Positions 60,372-64,000 of a DNA stretch of 64,000 nt are shown here, in pieces (position 1 is the first letter of the stretch; each line of letters begins with the position of its first letter). The translations under genes and the position numbers were made by a program. Source of the stretch: Streptomyces sp. SJL17-4 (GTDB lineage: Bacteria; Actinomycetota; Actinomycetes; Streptomycetales; Streptomycetaceae); the NCBI RefSeq assembly GCF_036826855.1, contig NZ_CP104578.1, forward strand, positions 930,001 to 994,000, written 5' to 3'. The notes below the pieces were generated by a model. It was not told the origin of the DNA. It ran no database searches and saw only the letters and a list, made by a program, of their open reading frames with translations.

Positions 60372-62411
60372 ATGCCGCAGACCACTCCCAAGGGCCTGCA
60401 CCGGCTCGCGTTCGGCGGGGACTACAACCCCGAACAGTGGCCGGAAAGCGTCTGGCAGGAGGACGTCCGGCTCATGCGGGAGGCCGGCGTCACCATGGTG
60501 AGCGTCGGGATCTTCTCCTGGGCCCTGCTCGAACCGGAGCCGGGCCGGTACGACTTCGGCTGGCTCGACCGGCTCCTCGACCTGCTCCACGAGCACGGCG
60601 TCCGCGTCGACCTGGGCACACCGACCGTGGCGCCGCCCGCCTGGTTCTACCGGGCGCACCCCGAGGCACTGCCCGTCACCGCCGAGGGCACGCGCTTCTC
60701 GTACGGCTCACGCGGGGCGATCTGCCACAGTTCCACCGCCTATCGCACGGCCGCCGCGGGCATCACCACCGAGCTGGCCCGCCGCTACGGCAGCCACCCG
60801 GCGCTCGCGCTCTGGCACGTCCACAACGAGTACGGCGTCCCGGTCAGCGCCTGCTACTGCGACAACTGCGCCGCCCATTTCCGCCGCTGGCTCGACGACA
60901 CGTACGGCTCGGTGGAGGCCGTGAACGAGGCCTGGGGCACCGCCTTCTGGGGACAGCGCTACGGCTCGTACGAGGAGATCGACCCGCCCCGGGTCACCCC
61001 GACCGTCGGCAACCCGGCCCAGCAGCTCGACTACCGGCGCTTCGCCGACGCCACCATCCGGGAGAACTTCCGGACGGAACGGGACATCCTGCACGAGCTC
61101 GCGCCCGGCATCCCCGTCACCACCAACTTCATGACCGCGCTCAGCCAGTGCGACTCCATCGACTACTGGGCCTGGGGCCGCGAGGTCGACCTCGTCACCA
61201 ACGACCACTATCTGATGACCGACGGCCGCCGCACCCACGTCAACCTGGCCATGACCGCCGACCTCACCCGCTCCGTCGCCGGCGGCGCGCCCTGGCTGCT
61301 CCTGGAGCACTCCACGTCGGGCGTGAACTGGCAGGCCCGCAACCCGGCCAAGCGCCCCGGCGAGATGGGCCGCAACTCCCTCGCCCATGTCGCCCGCGGC
61401 TCCGAGGGCGCCATGTTCTTCCAGTGGCGCCAGTCCCGGCGCGGCGCCGAGAAGTTCCACTCGGCGATGGTCCCGCACGGCGGCACCGACACCCGGATCT
61501 GGCGCGAGGTCGTCGCCCTCGGCGCCGGCCTGGAGGCCCTGGAGGAGGTACGCGGCACCCGGACCGTCCCGGACGTCGCCATGCTCTGGGACTGGCACTC
61601 CTGGTGGGCCCAGAACCTGGAGTGGCGGCCGAACGCCGCCCACGACGCCCGCGAGCGCGCCGACAGCTTCTACGAGACCCTCTACGACCGGCACCTCACC
61701 GTCGACTTCGCCCACCCCGAGGCCGACCTCTCCGCCCACCCGCTGGTCGTCGTCCCCGCGCTCTACCTGATGACCGAGGCCGCCGGGCAGAACCTCCGCG
61801 AGTACGTCGAGAACGGCGGGACGCTCGTCGTCTCGTACTTCTCCGGGATCGTCGACGAGCACGACGCCGTCCACCCCGGCGCCTACCCGGGCGCCCTGCG
61901 GGACGTCCTCGGACTCACCGTGGACGAGTGGTCTCCGCTCCTGGACGACCAGCGCGTACGGATCACCGGACCGGACGGCGGCTCGCTCACCGGCGACGTG
62001 TGGACCGAGTTCGTCCGGCCGCGCGGCGCCGAGACCGTGTGGACGTACGCCGACGGGCCGGCCGCGGGCGGGCCCGCGGTGACCCGGCACCGGCTCGGGC
62101 GGGGCACCGCCTGGTACGTCTCCACCCGGCTGGACGCGGCCTCGCTCGACGCGATCGTGGCCGCCGCGTGCGAGGACGCGGGAGTCGCGGCGCGCCCCGG
62201 CCTGCCTCGTGACGTGGAGGTCGTGCGGCGTGCCGGGGAGGGCGGGGAGTACGTCTTCGCCCTGAACCACTCCGCCGAGGACGTCGAGGTGCCGCTCGAC
62301 GGCTCCGGGACCGAACTGCTCGGCGACGCCTCGGCCGGGGCCGGGATCCCTGTCGACGGCAAGCTCACCGTCCCGGCCGGCGGCGTCAGGGTCGTACGCC
62401 TCGACGCCTGA
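60372..62411 (+). CDS. GH42 beta-galactosidase
   Basis: 679 aa, standard GH42 length. FGGDYNPEQWPESVWQEDVRLMREAGV opens the TIM barrel. WHVHNEYG (about residue 150) holds the acid/base Glu, and LLLEHSTSGVNWQARN (about 312) the nucleophile Glu. CYCDNCAAHF supplies the structural zinc cysteines of the family. There is no signal peptide, so it is intracellular: it cleaves galacto-oligosaccharides imported by the adjacent ABC system. AGGAGAG precedes the ATG. Confidence 0.95.
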   Translation: MPQTTPKGLHRLAFGGDYNPEQWPESVWQEDVRLMREAGVTMVSVGIFSWALLEPEPGRYDFGWLDRLLDLLHEHGVRVDLGTPTVAPPAWFYRAHPEALPVTAEGTRFSYGSRGAICHSSTAYRTAAAGITTELARRYGSHPALALWHVHNEYGVPVSACYCDNCAAHFRRWLDDTYGSVEAVNEAWGTAFWGQRYGSYEEIDPPRVTPTVGNPAQQLDYRRFADATIRENFRTERDILHELAPGIPVTTNFMTALSQCDSIDYWAWGREVDLVTNDHYLMTDGRRTHVNLAMTADLTRSVAGGAPWLLLEHSTSGVNWQARNPAKRPGEMGRNSLAHVARGSEGAMFFQWRQSRRGAEKFHSAMVPHGGTDTRIWREVVALGAGLEALEEVRGTRTVPDVAMLWDWHSWWAQNLEWRPNAAHDARERADSFYETLYDRHLTVDFAHPEADLSAHPLVVVPALYLMTEAAGQNLREYVENGGTLVVSYFSGIVDEHDAVHPGAYPGALRDVLGLTVDEWSPLLDDQRVRITGPDGGSLTGDVWTEFVRPRGAETVWTYADGPAAGGPAVTRHRLGRGTAWYVSTRLDAASLDAIVAAACEDAGVAARPGLPRDVEVVRRAGEGGEYVFALNHSAEDVEVPLDGSGTELLGDASAGAGIPVDGKLTVPAGGVRVVRLDA

Positions 62412-62457
62412 CCGCACCACCCACTCCCCCGGCCTGCCACCGGGGGCCCCGGATCTC

Positions 62458-62494
62458 CCCGGGGGCGGCAGCGCCCCGCTGCGCCGCCCCCGGG
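62458..62494 (+). terminator. Terminator after GH42 gene
   Basis: CCCGGGGGCGGC (62458-62469) pairs perfectly with GCCGCCCCCGGG (62483-62494) around a 13-nt loop. Next to it, 62501-62570 is a run of GCACCACCC-type direct repeats leading up to the galactanase gene. Confidence 0.7.
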
Positions 62495-62604
62495 TGAGCC
62501 GCACCACCCGCACCACCGGCACCACCCGTTTGGGACGCACCACCCGCACCACCCGTCAGGAACGCACCACTCTCCTCATCCGCCACCGTCGAAGGGACTC
62601 GACG

Positions 62605-64000
62605 ATGCACCTCACCCCCACCAGAAGCCGCATCCGGCTGCGCGCCGCGGCCGTCGCCGCCGCGCTCGGCGCCCTGCTCCTCGCCCCGCTGCCCGCCGCG
62701 CAGCAGGCCGAGGCCGCGGCCACCCTCACCAACGCCGGGTTCGAGAGCGACGCCACCGGGACCGCCACCCCGGCCGGCTGGTCGACCTACTCGGCCGCCG
62801 GACAGAACGCCGCCTCGTTCACCGAGGCCGGGGGCCGCAGCGGCGGTTACCGCCTGAGCCACTGGTCGGCGTCCGCGTACAAGGTCGAGACGTACCAGTA
62901 CCTCTCCGGGCTCGCCAACGGCACGTACACGCTGAGCGCCTGGGTGCGCTCGGGCGGCGGGCAGAACGCCGCCTACCTCGCCCTGCGCAACTGCGGGTCC
63001 GCCGAGCAGCGCACCGATCTTCCGGTGACCTCGTCCGGCTGGATACGCATCGTCACCCCCGTCACGGTGACCGGAGGCGCCTGCACCATCAGCATCAACT
63101 CGGATGCCAAGGCGGGCAATTGGCTGAACGTCGACGACCTGACGTTCACGGCGGGATCGACCGGTCTCGCGGTCAAGGGCGTCGACGTCTCCTCGCTCAA
63201 GAAGAGCGAGGACCTCGGCGGCACGTACCGTACGAGCGCCGGAACCACCGGTGACCCGGTCGCGATCCTGAAGAACGCGGGTGCCAACTACGGCCGTCTG
63301 AAGGTGTGGGTGAACCCGGCCGACGGCTACAACAACAAGGCCCGCGTCCTCGCCACCGCGCAGCGGATCAAGGCCCAGGGCATGAAGCTGCTCGTGGACT
63401 TCCACTACTCCGACATCTGGGCCGACCCGGGCGCCCAGAGCAAGCCCGCCGCCTGGCAGGGCCACTCGTACACGCAGCTCAAGACCGATGTCCACAACCA
63501 CACGTACGACGTCCTCAACGCCCTGAAGGCGCAGGGCACCACGGCCGACATGGTGCAGATCGGGAACGAGATCAACACCGGGATGCTGTGGCCCGAGGGC
63601 TCGACGAGCAACTGGTCTCAGCTGGCGGGTCTGCTCAACTCCGGTATCTCCGCGGCCAAGGCGGTCTCGTCGAACACCCAGATCGCGCTGCACCTCGCGA
63701 ACGGCGGCGACAACGCCCTGTACCGCACCTGGTTCGACAACGCGACCGCTCAGGGCGTGAGTTACGACGTGATCGCGTTCTCGTTCTACGGCTACTGGCA
63801 CGGCGCCCTGTCCTCGCTCCAGGCCAACCTGGACGACATCTCGGCCCGTTACGGCAAGAAGGTGATGGTCGCCGAGACCGCGTACCCCTTCCGTCTGGAC
63901 AGCGAGGACAGCCACGAGAACATCATCGACCTGTCGAGCGAGCTGGTCCCCGGCTACCCGGCGAGCGCGGCCGGCCAGTCCGCCTGGCTGCGGGACGTCA
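62605..64000 (+). CDS. Secreted GH53 endo-beta-1,4-galactanase (3' end outside window)
   Basis: 465 codons, open to the window end. Signal peptide (residues 1 to about 38), then a carbohydrate-binding-like jelly roll (about 40-180, NAGFESDATGTATPAGWS), then a GH53 catalytic barrel from GVDVSSLKKSEDLGG. NEIN in VQIGNEINTG (about residue 320) is the acid/base and VMVAETAYP (about 421) the nucleophile. It should degrade arabinogalactan outside the cell to oligomers for import. GAAGGGA lies upstream of the ATG. The terminal cysteine/CBM region, if any, is not visible. Confidence 0.93.
   Translation, partial: MHLTPTRSRIRLRAAAVAAALGALLLAPLPAAQQAEAAATLTNAGFESDATGTATPAGWSTYSAAGQNAASFTEAGGRSGGYRLSHWSASAYKVETYQYLSGLANGTYTLSAWVRSGGGQNAAYLALRNCGSAEQRTDLPVTSSGWIRIVTPVTVTGGACTISINSDAKAGNWLNVDDLTFTAGSTGLAVKGVDVSSLKKSEDLGGTYRTSAGTTGDPVAILKNAGANYGRLKVWVNPADGYNNKARVLATAQRIKAQGMKLLVDFHYSDIWADPGAQSKPAAWQGHSYTQLKTDVHNHTYDVLNALKAQGTTADMVQIGNEINTGMLWPEGSTSNWSQLAGLLNSGISAAKAVSSNTQIALHLANGGDNALYRTWFDNATAQGVSYDVIAFSFYGYWHGALSSLQANLDDISARYGKKVMVAETAYPFRLDSEDSHENIIDLSSELVPGYPASAAGQSAWLRDV

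Overview
The window is high-GC actinobacterial DNA. Codon third positions are almost all G or C, GTG starts and GGAGG-type ribosome sites are common, ATGA/GTGA start-stop overlaps are frequent, and there are MsiK-dependent-looking sugar ABC systems, OpcA, DUF350 and DUF6193. This points to Streptomyces or a close relative. I saw no rRNA, tRNA, CRISPR array or intact transposon. The left half (1-37 kb) is accessory and specialised-metabolite DNA with decayed gene fragments. The right half (37-64 kb) is mostly housekeeping and sugar utilisation.

Region by region. 1-4.3 kb: a truncated DNA-repair-ATPase-like gene, a flavoprotein and the 3' half of nhaA. 5.0-8.7 kb (minus): a compact operon of aminotransferase, cupin-diiron oxygenase fusion and PLP decarboxylase, which looks like a small undescribed biosynthetic pathway. 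8.9-16.5 kb: an EF-hand protein, three co-transcribed secreted proteins (two sharing a Cys-containing domain) and two secreted RCC1-propeller proteins. 16.4-26.3 kb (minus): a large cluster with a LodA-type cysteine tryptophylquinone oxidase, a LodA-N-domain protein, a SPASM radical SAM enzyme, a VioB-like ferritin-fold protein, two flavoproteins and a small candidate substrate. 26.3-27.0 kb: gene remnants. 27.0-28.8 kb: a CDP-glycerol-transferase-like gene interrupted by a 7-bp repeat tract, apparently a phase-variable switch in the OFF state. 28.8-33.3 kb: a STAND/TPR protein, a STAS-like protein, an acetylxylan esterase and a Cys-rich protein. 33.5-37.0 kb: a P450 whose stop codon overlaps an 18-bp gene for the pentapeptide MKYWH, a biarylitide-type minimal RiPP, with a divergent second P450 and a methyltransferase.

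37-47.7 kb: an orphan opcA, membrane proteins (DoxX, HdeD-like, DUF350), a WGR/beta-propeller pair, an SPFH-M23 peptidase pair, an ABC exporter and an MBL hydrolase. 47.9-55.6 kb: xylose metabolism (ROK regulator, xylB, xylA, a LacI regulator) interleaved with HxlR/PanE and DUF1349 genes. 55.9-64 kb: a galactan/galactoside locus (LacI regulator, lipoprotein binding protein and two permeases, GH42 beta-galactosidase, GH53 galactanase cut by the window end), with two LacI-type operators between the divergent transporter and galactosidase genes.

The most notable items are the 18-bp MKYWH gene coupled to the 3' end of its P450, the LodA/radical-SAM/ferritin-like cluster, and the heptanucleotide contingency tract. 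All functional calls come from reading motifs and recalled family knowledge; no search was run.
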